In this document: positions 21,516 through 29,330 of the stretch, one piece after another
Numbering within the stretch: position 1 is the stretch's first letter
Layout of the letters: the number at the start of each line of letters is the position of its first letter
Assembly: GCA_017577565.1 (NCBI GenBank)
Contig: PKRH01000013.1
Location: 1 to 37,906 of the forward strand
Origin: Thermoanaerobacterales bacterium
GTDB taxonomy: Bacteria; Actinomycetota; Acidimicrobiia; Acidimicrobiales; JACDCH01
Direction: 5' to 3'
DNA length: 37,906 nt
Notes under the pieces: generated by a model
What the model saw: the letters and a program-made list of their open reading frames with translations, nothing else
Database searches by the model: none
What the model was told of the DNA's origin: nothing
Translations under genes and position numbers: made by a program

Positions 21516-23981
21516 ATGGGTCTCAGCCGGAGCAAGGCGATGCGGGCGGTAGCGGACCGCGAGGTCGTCGACCTGCGCGCGCCGGTGACCGACGGCGACC
21601 AGGCGTCCCGACCCCGCAACGGCAGCAACGGCCACGGCGGCCCGGAGGTCGCCGCGGTCGCCGACGACGAGGCCGAGCTCGCCGTCGGCGGCGAGGGCAC
21701 GAAGGACGGCAAGAAGAAGGACGGCAGGGCGGGCAAGGCGAAGGCGAAGAAGAAGGCGGCGAAGGCCGGGGGCAAGGCGGGCAAGAAGGCGAAGAAGGCC
21801 GCCGAGGCGGAGGCGAAGGCGGCGAAGAAGGCCGCCAAGAAGGCGAAGAAGGCGAAGAGGTCGAAGGCAGCGGAGGAGACCGACACGCCCGCCCGCGACG
21901 ATCTCGCCGCCCGGCTGGCCGCCTACCCGGCCGAGGAGCTGCGCCACGACTTCCTCCTGGCCTGCATCTCCCGGGCCATCGACGACCGCGAGATCGCTCT
22001 GCAGAAGCAGAGCCGGGTGTTCTTCCAGATCTCCGGCGCCGGCCACGAGGCCCTCCTGCTCGGCCTCGCTCACGAGCTGCGCCCCGGCTACGACTGGTTC
22101 TTCCCCTACTACCGCGACCTCGCCCTGGTGCTCGGCCTCGGCGTCACCCCCGAGGAGGTCCTGCTCCAGGCGGTGGGCTCGGCCGAGGACCCGGCCTCCG
22201 GTGGGCGGCAGATGCCGGCCCACTGGGGTGACGCCGCCCGGCACATCGTCACCCAGTCGAGCCCCACCGGCAGCCAGTGCATCCCGGCCGTCGGCTGCGC
22301 CGAGGCCGGCCGCTACATCGTGCGCCGGCCCCAGCTCGGGCTGACCGCCCACGGCGACGAGATCACCTACGTCAGCCTGGGCGAGGGCGCCACCTCGGAG
22401 GGCGAGTTCTGGGAGAGCCTGAACACCGCCTGCACCGAGCACCTGCCGGTGCTCTACGTCGTGGCCGACAACGGCTTCGCCATCTCGGTCCCGGCCTCCG
22501 AGCAGGCCCCCGCGCCCATCAGCGAGCTGGTGCGCGGGTTCGCCGGCCTGCACGTCTGGTCGATCGACGGCACCGACTACCTCACCGTGCGCGAGACCGC
22601 GAAGGAGGTGGTCAGCAAGGTCCGGGCCGGCGTCGGCCCCGCGCTCATCCACGCCCGGGTGACCCGCCCCTACTCGCACTCGGCCGCCGACACCCAGAGC
22701 AAGTACCGGCTCCCGCAGGAGCTCGAGTGGGAGACGCTGCACGACCCCATCGACAACCTCGAGCGCACGCTCGTCGAGGGCGGGATCATCACCCGGGACG
22801 AGGCCCAGGAGATCCGGGCCGAGGCCAAGCGCATCGTGGCCGACGCGGCCAAGAAGGCGCTCGCCGCCGCCCGCCCCGACCCCTCGACCGTCCTCGACCA
22901 CGTCGTCGCCCTGCCCGACATCCCCGACCCGGGCGAGGCCCCGCCGGCGAAGGAGGGCGACGAGCTGGTGGCCATGGGCGAGGCGATCCGCCGGACCCTG
23001 CACGAGGTCATGGCGGCCGACGAGCGGGTGCGGGTGTTCGGCGAGGACGTCGCCGACGCCCGCGAGGCGATCCTCGCCGACGTCGAGGGCAAGGGCGGCG
23101 TGTTCGGCACGACCCACGGCCTGCAGCGCAGCTTCGGCCGGGCCCGCTGCTACAACACGCCGCTCGCCGAGGCCAACATCATCGGGCGGGCCGTCGGCCA
23201 GGCCATCCGGGGCCTGCGCCCCGCGCCCGAGATCCAGTTCTTCGACTACATCTGGCCCGCCATGCAGCAGATCCGCAGCGAGGCGGCCACGATCCGGTGG
23301 CGGTCGAACGGGGCGTTCACCTGCCCGACCGTCATCCGGGTGCCGATCGGCGGCTACCTCCAGGGCGGGGCGATCTGGCACAGCCAGTCGGGCGAGTCGA
23401 TCTTCACCCACGTCCCCGGCCTGCTGGTCGCGTTCCCGTCCCGGGCCAGCGACGCCGCGGGGCTGCTGCGGGCGGCGTTCCGGTGCGACGACCCGGTGCT
23501 GTTCCTCGAGCACAAGCACCTGCTGCGCCAGCCCTACACCCGGGACCCGTTCCCGCCGGCCGACCACGTCATCCCCTTCGGCCGGGGCCGCTACGTCACC
23601 CGCGGCACCGACCTGACCATCGTCACGTGGGGGGCGACGGTCGAGCGGTCGCGGCAGGCGGCCGAGCAGCTGGCCCAGGAGGGCGCGTCGGTCGAGATCA
23701 TCGACCTGCGGACGCTCGTCCCCTGGGACAAGGAGATGGTGGCCGAGTCCGTCGAGCGCACCTCCCGCCTGCTCGTCGTGCACGAGGACGTGCTGCGCTC
23801 GGGCTTCGGCGCCGAGATCGTGGCCTGGGCCGCCGACCAGACGTTCTGGGACCTCGACGCCCCGATCGGGCGGGTCGGCGCCAAGGAGTGCCACGTCGCC
23901 TACGCACCCGAGCTCGAGCGGGCGATCCTGCCGCAGGCCGAGGACATCGCCGCGGCGGCGCGGCAGCTGCTGGCGGCCTGA
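21516..23981 (+). CDS. 2-oxoacid dehydrogenase E1 alpha-beta fusion with Lys-rich N-terminus
   Basis: The 821-residue protein joins both E1 subunits of a branched-chain 2-oxoacid (or pyruvate) dehydrogenase. The E1-alpha part starts near residue 130; its thiamine-diphosphate motif is GEGATSEGEFWE (Gly279-Glu280-Gly281) with NGFAIS downstream, the GEG form found in branched-chain enzymes. Phosphorylation-loop-like THR-YSHSAADTQSKYR follows. The E1-beta part (about 490-821) has VFGEDVA, YNTPLAEANIIG and VEIIDLRTLVPWDKE. It would decarboxylate a 2-oxoacid and acylate an E2 lipoyl domain; no E2 or E3 lies nearby. Residues 61-118 are a Lys/Ala repeat like histone H1 or actinobacterial HU tails. 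ATG 21516 has a GGGGGG ribosome binding site. Confidence 0.88.
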   Translation: MGLSRSKAMRAVADREVVDLRAPVTDGDQASRPRNGSNGHGGPEVAAVADDEAELAVGGEGTKDGKKKDGRAGKAKAKKKAAKAGGKAGKKAKKAAEAEAKAAKKAAKKAKKAKRSKAAEETDTPARDDLAARLAAYPAEELRHDFLLACISRAIDDREIALQKQSRVFFQISGAGHEALLLGLAHELRPGYDWFFPYYRDLALVLGLGVTPEEVLLQAVGSAEDPASGGRQMPAHWGDAARHIVTQSSPTGSQCIPAVGCAEAGRYIVRRPQLGLTAHGDEITYVSLGEGATSEGEFWESLNTACTEHLPVLYVVADNGFAISVPASEQAPAPISELVRGFAGLHVWSIDGTDYLTVRETAKEVVSKVRAGVGPALIHARVTRPYSHSAADTQSKYRLPQELEWETLHDPIDNLERTLVEGGIITRDEAQEIRAEAKRIVADAAKKALAAARPDPSTVLDHVVALPDIPDPGEAPPAKEGDELVAMGEAIRRTLHEVMAADERVRVFGEDVADAREAILADVEGKGGVFGTTHGLQRSFGRARCYNTPLAEANIIGRAVGQAIRGLRPAPEIQFFDYIWPAMQQIRSEAATIRWRSNGAFTCPTVIRVPIGGYLQGGAIWHSQSGESIFTHVPGLLVAFPSRASDAAGLLRAAFRCDDPVLFLEHKHLLRQPYTRDPFPPADHVIPFGRGRYVTRGTDLTIVTWGATVERSRQAAEQLAQEGASVEIIDLRTLVPWDKEMVAESVERTSRLLVVHEDVLRSGFGAEIVAWAADQTFWDLDAPIGRVGAKECHVAYAPELERAILPQAEDIAAAARQLLAA

Positions 23982-23996
23982 GCGGCGACCGGGCGC

Positions 23997-24032
23997 GCCG
24001 ACGCCCCGCCGGCCGGGCGGCGGGGCGTCGGC
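23997..24032. terminator. Strong hairpin after the E1 fusion gene
   Basis: GCCGACGCCCCGCC (23997-24010) pairs perfectly with GGCGGGGCGTCGGC (24019-24032) around the 8-nt loop GGCCGGGC. The 14-bp GC stem lies 15 bp after the stop and between convergent genes, so it could end transcription from both sides, although no T-tract follows. Confidence 0.6.
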
Positions 24033-24069
24033 TAGAACGTCGGTGTCCGGGGAACTCGTGGGGGAGGGC

Positions 24070-24183
24070 TCAGCCCTCGACGATGGACGACACGTCGTCG
24101 CGGTCGACCAGCCGGCCGAGGACGCCTGCCATCACGATCACCAGCGCGATCGCTGCCAGCCCGTACCAGAGGATGTCGCTCAT
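24070..24183 (-). CDS. 37-residue single-span membrane protein
   Basis: ATG 24183 to TGA 24070 encodes 37 residues. A hydrophobic helix of about 17-19 residues near the N-terminus (LWYGLAAIALVIVMAGVLG) is followed by a short charged tail, RLVDRDDVSSIVEG. AGGAGCGAGG lies 9-18 nt upstream as a ribosome binding site. The layout suits a small subunit or regulator of a membrane complex, similar in form to KdpF or CydX, but the sequence matches neither and no partner is adjacent. It reads toward the 3' end of the E1 fusion gene, with the strong hairpin between. Coding potential rests on the start signal, the clean hydrophobic profile and GC-rich third positions. Confidence 0.55.
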   Translation of the reverse strand: MSDILWYGLAAIALVIVMAGVLGRLVDRDDVSSIVEG

Positions 24184-24372
24184 GGGTTCTGCACCTCGCT
24201 CCTGGCCCGCCAACGGGCGATCTCCGACCCGGCGATCGCCGGGCCACGCTGCTCGTCCGGGGAGGGAGAGGCAGCGTGGGGTGGATCATTACCCGGTCGG
24301 GCGGCCGAGTGTGCGTCGGGTGTGCGACAGTTCCATGACGATGCGCGTCCCGCCGAGCGCGGTGTGTGACTG
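24184..24372. other. Intergenic stretch before the CAP gene
   Basis: This 189-bp segment lies between the divergent small membrane protein and CAP-domain genes. It holds the small gene's ribosome binding site and a relatively AT-richer patch (GGATCATTACCC near 24283-24294) that may hold promoter elements. I see no clear -10 next to ATG 24373 and no repeats. Confidence 0.35.
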
Positions 24373-25116
24373 ATGTCCCAGGGAGGGCCGGTCCGCCGCC
24401 CGTCGCCGCTCGCGGTGCTCCTCGTCTTCCTGGGCGCCTGCCTGGCGCCGGTCGTCATGCTGCTCGTCACCGGGCTCACCGGCGGGCCCCGCACCGACCG
24501 GGTGCGGACGGCGGACGGCGGGGGCGGCGACGAGCGGGCCGGCCTCGAGATCGTGCCCGACGGCGAGGCGGAGTCCGCGCCGTCCACCACGACGGCCACG
24601 GCGCCGGAGCCGGTCACCCCCACGCCGGCGGAGACGACCGCCGCCCCCACGACGGCGGCCCCGCCGTCGACCGTCGTGCCGACCACGGCCGTGGCGCCCG
24701 CGCCACCGCCGCCCCCGGCGCCGACGACGACCACCCGCCCGCCGGCGGCCTCGCCCGCCGACCGGGTGGTCGAGCTGGTCAACGCGGCCCGGGCCGAGGC
24801 CGGCTGCGGGCCGCTGGCGACCGACGAGCGGCTGGCCCGGGCCGCCCAGGGCCACGCCGACGACATGGCCGCGCAGGGCTACTGCTCGCACACGTCGCTC
24901 GACGGGCGCAGCTTCGCCGACCGGGTGCGCGACGCAGGTCACCCCCGCCCGGGCGGCGAGAACATCGCCCAGGGCCAGCGCAGCGCCGAGGAGGTCCACG
25001 AGGCCTGGATGGGCTCACCCGCCCACCGGGACAACATCCTGAACTGCGACTTCACCGCCATCGGCGTGGGCGTGAACACGGGCGCGTGGACCTGGGTCCA
25101 GGACTTCGGGTACTGA
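24373..25116 (+). CDS. Secreted or anchored CAP-domain (SCP/PR1) protein
   Basis: The 247-residue protein has a basic N-terminus, then one hydrophobic segment (about residues 12-34) acting as uncleaved signal anchor or signal peptide. A long Thr/Pro/Ala linker spans about 70-125, as in cell-wall-crossing proteins. The C-terminal CAP domain has ADRVVELVNAARAEAGCG, the active-cavity helix QGHADDMAAQGYCSHTSLDG with His, and the hallmark GGENIAQG with GSPAHRDNIL and CDFTAIGVGV. Cysteines at the AGCG, GYCSH and LNCDF positions may form disulfides outside the cell. Bacterial CAP proteins bind lipids or cell-wall material; no enzymatic role is settled. It sits alone, convergent with the Lrp-type gene. 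Confidence 0.88.
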   Translation: MSQGGPVRRPSPLAVLLVFLGACLAPVVMLLVTGLTGGPRTDRVRTADGGGGDERAGLEIVPDGEAESAPSTTTATAPEPVTPTPAETTAAPTTAAPPSTVVPTTAVAPAPPPPPAPTTTTRPPAASPADRVVELVNAARAEAGCGPLATDERLARAAQGHADDMAAQGYCSHTSLDGRSFADRVRDAGHPRPGGENIAQGQRSAEEVHEAWMGSPAHRDNILNCDFTAIGVGVNTGAWTWVQDFGY

Positions 25117-25135
25117 CCGCGGCCGCCCCGGCGGC

Positions 25136-25621
25136 TCAGGGCAGGGGCAGGGTCCGGCGCTGCTCGTCGAGGACGAAGACCGTCTGGGTCGAGCGCACGT
25201 GGGTGGCGCCGTGGAGGCGCTCGAGGATGACGTCGCGCAGCTCCTCGATCGACGAGGCCCGCACCAGGGCCACCATGTCGAAGCCGCCGCTGGTGAAGGC
25301 CAGGTACTCGACGCCGGGCAGGTGGAGCAGCTCGTCGCGGGCGGCCCGCCACTCGTTCTGCTCGACGTTGACCAGGATCAGCGCGGCGAGGCCGTAGCCG
25401 ACCCGGGCCGGGTCGACGACGGCGGTGAAGCCGGTGATGACGCCCTCGCTGCGCAGGCGGTCGAGGCGGGCGTAGGCGGTCGCCCGGCTGACGCCCACGC
25501 GGGCGGCGAGCTCGTTGACCGACATGCGCCCGTCCTCGGTGAGGCAGGCGACGATCCGTCGGTCGACGTCGTCGAGGTCGGTGGCCGGCGCCGCGGCCCG
25601 ACGGCGGGGATGGCTGGACAT
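25136..25621 (-). CDS. Lrp/AsnC-family transcriptional regulator
   Basis: The 161-residue protein has an N-terminal helix-turn-helix (LDDVDRRIVACLTEDGRMSV, then LAARVGVSRATAYARLDRL) and the AsnC/RAM ligand-binding domain: YGLAALILVNVEQ, LPGVEYLAFTSGGFDMVALV and THVRSTQTVFVLDE. These proteins form octamer-like assemblies that bind DNA in response to amino acids. It is divergent from phenylalanine 4-monooxygenase, so phenylalanine or tyrosine is the likely effector. Of two adjacent ATGs I choose 25621 because AGAGG is five bases upstream of it and only two from 25624. The 119-bp gap to the oxygenase contains direct repeats that are its likely binding site. Confidence 0.88.
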   Translation of the reverse strand: MSSHPRRRAAAPATDLDDVDRRIVACLTEDGRMSVNELAARVGVSRATAYARLDRLRSEGVITGFTAVVDPARVGYGLAALILVNVEQNEWRAARDELLHLPGVEYLAFTSGGFDMVALVRASSIEELRDVILERLHGATHVRSTQTVFVLDEQRRTLPLP

Positions 25622-25680
25622 CATGACCTCTCGTGACGGTCAGGGCAGAGATCCATCCGCACAGTACCCCTCGTCGTGGC

Positions 25681-25713
25681 GAAGCGTCTGAACTTTTCGG
25701 GAAGCGATTGAAC
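25681..25713. promoter_or_regulatory. Direct repeats, candidate Lrp operator
   Basis: GAAGCGTCTGAAC (25681-25693) recurs as GAAGCGATTGAAC (25701-25713) with 11 of 13 bases identical and a 20-bp period, about two helical turns, so both lie on one face of the DNA. They sit between the Lrp-type regulator and phenylalanine hydroxylase, and the second copy contains the -35 box of the hydroxylase promoter. Confidence 0.6.
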
Positions 25714-25736
25714 ACCCTGGCCGCCGGGTGGACGAT
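25708..25736 (+). promoter_or_regulatory. Promoter of the phenylalanine hydroxylase gene
   Basis: TTGAAC (25708-25713), a 17-bp spacer and GACGAT (25731-25736) form a plausible sigma-70-type promoter. The -10 ends 6 nt before ATG 25743, so the transcript would be leaderless. The -35 lies in the second direct repeat, where a bound regulator could block or recruit polymerase. Confidence 0.5.
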
Positions 25737-25742
25737 GCCGGC

Positions 25743-26600
25743 ATGGTGCGCACGGATGCCGACCGGGCGGCCACCTTCGAGCTGCCCGAAGACCACCCCG
25801 GGTTCTCCGACCCGGAGTACCGGGCCCGCCGGGCGGCCATCGCCGAGGTCGGGCGCCGCCACCGCCGGGGGGACCCCATCGAGGACGTCGAGTACACCCC
25901 GGAGGAGGACGCCGTCTGGCGGACGGTGTCCCACGAGCTGGCCCGCAAGCACGAACGGTACGCCTGCCGCGCCTACCTGGAGGGCGCGGCCGCGGTGACG
26001 CTGCCCACCGAGCGGGTGCCGCAGCTGCGGGAGGTCGACGCGACCGTCCACGCGCTCACCGGGTTCCACATCGAGCCCGTGCCCGGCCTCGTCCCGACCC
26101 GCGAGTTCTACGGCGCCCTGGCGGACCGGGTGTTCCTCTCGACCCAGTACATCCGCCACCACTCGGTGCCCTTCTACACACCCGAGCCCGACATCGTCCA
26201 CGAGATCATCGGGCACGCCAACATGCTCGGGAACCCGGTCTTCGCCGACCTCTACGAGGCGGCCGGCGCGGCGTCCCGGCGGGCCGAGACCGACGAGGCG
26301 CTCGACTTCTTCTCCCGGGTGTTCTGGTTCACCCTCGAGTTCGGCGTCGTGCGGGAGGACGGCGAGCTCAAGGCCTACGGCGCCGGGCTGCTGTCGTCCT
26401 ACGGCGAGATCGAGGTGTTCCGCGACGCCGACATCCGGCCCTGGGACATCCGGGCCATGGGCACGCAGGACTACGACATCACCCGCTACCAGCCGATCCT
26501 CTTCGCCGCCGAGTCGTTCGACCGGATGGTCGACGACCTCGGTAGCTTCTTCGAGGGCTACGACGACGAGGACCACCGGCGGCGCCTCGCCGCCGCCTGA
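25743..26600 (+). CDS. phhA: Phenylalanine 4-monooxygenase
   Basis: The 285-residue enzyme is a single-domain aromatic amino acid hydroxylase. The non-haem iron ligands are present: HEIIGH (His153, His158) and Glu199 in FTLEFGVV. Other family marks are GFHIEPVPGLVPTREFY, FLSTQYIRHHSVPFYTPEPD and AYGAGLLSSYGEI. Using tetrahydropterin and O2 it converts phenylalanine to tyrosine, the first step of phenylalanine breakdown. The iron motif reads HEIIGH, closer to the eukaryotic HELLGH than to the HDVFGH of proteobacterial PhhA. It lacks the N-terminal ACT domain. No pterin dehydratase (phhB) or tyrosine-degradation gene is adjacent. ATG 25743 fits the promoter; GTG 25728 is less likely. Tyrosine or tryptophan hydroxylase activity is a minor alternative. 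Confidence 0.9.
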   Translation: MVRTDADRAATFELPEDHPGFSDPEYRARRAAIAEVGRRHRRGDPIEDVEYTPEEDAVWRTVSHELARKHERYACRAYLEGAAAVTLPTERVPQLREVDATVHALTGFHIEPVPGLVPTREFYGALADRVFLSTQYIRHHSVPFYTPEPDIVHEIIGHANMLGNPVFADLYEAAGAASRRAETDEALDFFSRVFWFTLEFGVVREDGELKAYGAGLLSSYGEIEVFRDADIRPWDIRAMGTQDYDITRYQPILFAAESFDRMVDDLGSFFEGYDDEDHRRRLAAA

Positions 26601-26648
26601 CGGGGCGCCCTTGCGCGCGCCCGGCCGGCGCGAGCAGCCTGGCCGGCC

Positions 26649-27188
26649 GTGACGGGCCGCGCCCACCACCCCCCGACCGGTCCGTCGACGGTCGACGAGC
26701 TGATCGCCGCCAACGCCGCGTTCGCCGCCGCCTTCGACCCGGCCAGCCCCGGCTGCGACCTGTCGTCGCCCCGGCCGACCCGGCGGGCCGCGGTCGTGGC
26801 CTGCATGGACGCCCGCCTCGACCTGTTCGCCGCCCTGGGCCTGGCGCTCGGCGAGGTGCACCTCATCCGCAACGCCGGCGGCATCGTCACCGACGACGTC
26901 CTGCGGTCGCTCGCGCTGTCGCAGCGCAAGCTCGGCACCCGCGAGGTGCTCGTCGTCCACCACACCGACTGCGGCCTGCACGGCCTCGACGACGAGGCGC
27001 TGGCCGACGAGGTCGAGGCCGAGACCGGCGAGCGGCCGCCGTTCGCCTTCGGCGGCTTCGACGACCTCGACGCCTCGGTGCGGGCGTCGGTCGCCCGGGT
27101 GCGGGCGGCCACCTACCTGCCCCACCGCGACGTCGTCCGGGGCGCCGTCTACGACGTCAGGACCGGGCGGCTGCGGGAGGTGTGCTGA
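26649..27188 (+). CDS. Beta-class carbonic anhydrase
   Basis: The 179-residue enzyme has the zinc site of beta-carbonic anhydrases: Cys52 and the Asp54-Arg56 dyad in CMDARLD, then His105 and Cys108 in HHTDCGL. HLIRNAGGIVTDDVLRSL is the conserved strand between them. It interconverts CO2 and bicarbonate in the cytosol. It is short, of the mycobacterial Rv1284-like type, which has about 160-180 residues. GTG 26649 is the start, with no ribosome binding site; CAGCCT lies 8 nt upstream. Its 3' end overlaps the convergent glcF gene by 32 bases. There is no obvious functional tie to glycolate oxidation, although bicarbonate and photorespiratory-type carbon flow are sometimes linked. Confidence 0.92.
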   Translation: MTGRAHHPPTGPSTVDELIAANAAFAAAFDPASPGCDLSSPRPTRRAAVVACMDARLDLFAALGLALGEVHLIRNAGGIVTDDVLRSLALSQRKLGTREVLVVHHTDCGLHGLDDEALADEVEAETGERPPFAFGGFDDLDASVRASVARVRAATYLPHRDVVRGAVYDVRTGRLREVC

Positions 27189-28389
27189 CCGGGCCGGCGC
27201 CGGCCAGCGCCCGGGCGACGACCTGGCAGGGGTGGACGACGTCGACCCCGGCGGCGGCGAGGTGCAGCGCGCAGCCGGGGTTGGCCGAGGCGACCACCGG
27301 CGCACCGCTGCGGGCGATGGCCGCCAGCTTCCGGTCCCGCACCGCCCCGGCGAGCTCGGGCTCGACCACGGCGTAGGCGCCGCCGGCCCCGCAGCACAGG
27401 CCCTCGTCGTCCAGCTCGACGAGGTCGGCGAAGGGCGCCAGCACGACCCGCACCGCCCCGTGGGCCCGCTGGACGTGGCGCAGGTGGCAGGGGTCCTGGA
27501 CGGCCACCCGGGGGCGGCCCGCCCGGTCCCCCCGGGAGCCCGCCGCGGCGGCCAGGCGGTCGACCCGGTCGGCCAGCCACTCGTGCACGTCGCGGACCCG
27601 GGCGGCGAAGGCCGCCGCCTCCGGCGTACCCAGCAGCCGGCCGTAGTCGCGCAGCGCGGCGCCGCACCCGGCCGAGTCGACGAGGATCGGCGCCTCGCCC
27701 GGGAGCGCGGCCATCGTCCGGTGGGCGAGGGCCCGGGCGTCGTCCTCCAGACCCGCGTGCAGCGCCAGCGCGCCGCAGCACGCGGCACCGGGGCCGGGGA
27801 GGGCGACCCGTCCGCCGGCCGCCTCGACCACCCGCTGCACGTCCCGGTGGACGTCCCGCATCCAGGCGTCCATGACGCAGCCGGTGAACAGCCACACGTC
27901 CCGGGTCGGGTCCTCCCCGGTCCCCGAGGGCCGCAGGCGGGGGCGCCGGACGGGCAGGCGGTCGGGCAGGCCCAGCCGCCGGGCGGCGCCGCGGGGCAGC
28001 AGCCGCAGCCGCTGGGCCACTGCCAGCAGCGACGAGGCGGCGAGCAGGAGCCGGTGCCGGGGGAGCAGGCCCAGGCCCACCCGCAGCGGCCACGGCGGCG
28101 GCGCCGGCCCGGCGGCCAGGGCGGCCCGGGCCGGCTCGATCAGGCGGCCGAAGGGCACGCCCGAGGGGCACGCCGTCTCGCAGCCCCGGCACTGCACGCA
28201 GGTGGCCAGCGAGCGGACGAAGGACGGGTCGGCGGGCCGGCCCTCCCACTGCACCTGGCGCATGGCGGCCACCCGGCCCCGGGGCGAGAGGGCCTCCTCG
28301 CCCGTCACCCGGTAGGTGGGGCAGTGGGGCAGGCACAGCCCGCAGGACACGCAGGTGGCCAGCTCGTCGTCGTCGACGCCCAGGTGCAT
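27157..28389 (-). CDS. glcF: Glycolate oxidase iron-sulfur subunit
   Basis: The 410-residue protein has two 4Fe-4S ferredoxin motifs near the N-terminus, CVSCGLCLPHCP (Cys13, 16, 19, 23) and CVQCRGCETACP (Cys64, 67, 70, 74). Two CCG-type domains follow, with CCGALALHAG and CCGAGGAYAVVEPELA, the latter in the usual heterodisulfide-reductase-like form. It passes electrons from the flavin subunits to the quinone pool at the membrane. Its ATG overlaps the glcE stop as TGATG, so the two are translationally coupled. Length is near the family norm. Its end overlaps the carbonic anhydrase gene by 32 bases, tail to tail. Confidence 0.92.
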   Translation of the reverse strand: MHLGVDDDELATCVSCGLCLPHCPTYRVTGEEALSPRGRVAAMRQVQWEGRPADPSFVRSLATCVQCRGCETACPSGVPFGRLIEPARAALAAGPAPPPWPLRVGLGLLPRHRLLLAASSLLAVAQRLRLLPRGAARRLGLPDRLPVRRPRLRPSGTGEDPTRDVWLFTGCVMDAWMRDVHRDVQRVVEAAGGRVALPGPGAACCGALALHAGLEDDARALAHRTMAALPGEAPILVDSAGCGAALRDYGRLLGTPEAAAFAARVRDVHEWLADRVDRLAAAAGSRGDRAGRPRVAVQDPCHLRHVQRAHGAVRVVLAPFADLVELDDEGLCCGAGGAYAVVEPELAGAVRDRKLAAIARSGAPVVASANPGCALHLAAAGVDVVHPCQVVARALAGAGPVSTPPAAARS

Positions 28390-29330
28390 CAGCCCCCGCC
28401 CTCCGCGGCGGCGAGCCGGGTGCCGGCCAGCGGCGACCGGCCCGGGGCGAGGCGGTTCGTGGGGTCGAAGAGCGCCTTGGTCCGCTCGTGCAGGCGCACG
28501 ACCGCCGGGTCGACGGCCCGGGGCGGCGGGGGGACCGAGGCGTGGACCACGCCGACGCCCACCTCGGCGACGAACGCGCCGAGGCCGCCGGCGGCGGCGA
28601 GCCGGTAGACCTCGGCCGGGCGCACCGACCAGCGGTGGGGCGGCAGGGGTGGCGGGCCCGGCGCGTCGGGCAGCCCGGCCAGGCGGGCCTGGTCCTCGAC
28701 GTCGGCCGGGTGCCCCTCGAGCAGCGCCCAGGTCGTCGTGCCGTCCCACAGCACGGCCGAGGGCCGGTGCAGGCGGCGCAGCAGGGCGGCCGGGTCGACC
28801 TCGCCGGCCACCCAGCGGGACGCGGCCGGCGCCGGGCGGGTGCGCAGCACCACCTCGGCCAGCAGGCCGAGGGTTCCCAGCGAGCCGACCATGAGCCGGC
28901 ACAGGTCGAAGCCGGAGACGTTCTTCACCGTCGGGCCCCCGGCGGCCACGACCGTGCCGTCGGCCGACACGTAGCGGACCTGCAGCACGGCGTCCCGCAC
29001 CGGGCCCCAGCCCAGCCGGCGGACGTCGCTGCGCCCGACGGCGAGCACGCCGCCCACGGTGGCGCCCGGGCGGGACGGGAGGGCGACGGCCTGGCCCACC
29101 TCGGCCAGCGCCGCGGCCAGCTCGTCGACGGTCGTGCCGGCCCGGACCCGCACGGTCATGTCGGCCGCCTCGACGGCGACGATGCCCGCCGGTGCCCGCA
29201 CCTCGCGCACCTCGACGTCGGGGTCGAGCGGTCCGCCGACGTCCCACTCGGTGCGGCCGCCGACCGCCACCACCGCGCCGGCCTCCGGCGGGCCCACCTC
29301 GGCGGCGAAGGCGGCGACCGGGTCGGTCAC
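28389..29330 (-). CDS. glcE: Glycolate oxidase FAD-binding subunit
   Basis: The 313-residue protein is an FAD-binding type 4 (PCMH) domain protein without its own full C-terminal oxidase domain, as in GlcE. FAD contacts are in SRPGATVGGVLAVGRSDVRR and TVKNVSGFDLCRLMVGSLGTLG. The tail FDPTNRLAPGR is typical of the glycolate/lactate oxidase family. It works with GlcD and GlcF to oxidise glycolate to glyoxylate. Its GTG overlaps the glcD stop as GTGA, and its TGA overlaps the glcF start, so the three genes form one tightly coupled operon. N-terminus is somewhat shorter and more divergent than in E. coli. Confidence 0.9.
   Translation of the reverse strand: MTDPVAAFAAEVGPPEAGAVVAVGGRTEWDVGGPLDPDVEVREVRAPAGIVAVEAADMTVRVRAGTTVDELAAALAEVGQAVALPSRPGATVGGVLAVGRSDVRRLGWGPVRDAVLQVRYVSADGTVVAAGGPTVKNVSGFDLCRLMVGSLGTLGLLAEVVLRTRPAPAASRWVAGEVDPAALLRRLHRPSAVLWDGTTTWALLEGHPADVEDQARLAGLPDAPGPPPLPPHRWSVRPAEVYRLAAAGGLGAFVAEVGVGVVHASVPPPPRAVDPAVVRLHERTKALFDPTNRLAPGRSPLAGTRLAAAEGGG

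Noticed and set aside
21690..21870. Lys-codon tandem repeat as a DNA repeat or phase-variable tract
   Set aside because: The AAGAAGGC units are irregular in length and fully in frame with the E1 gene, so they reflect protein composition.
21324..23894. 856-codon minus-strand open frame opposite the E1 fusion
   Set aside because: It is a shadow of the E1 gene, including a Leu/Arg-rich stretch that is just the complement of the Lys/Ala codons.
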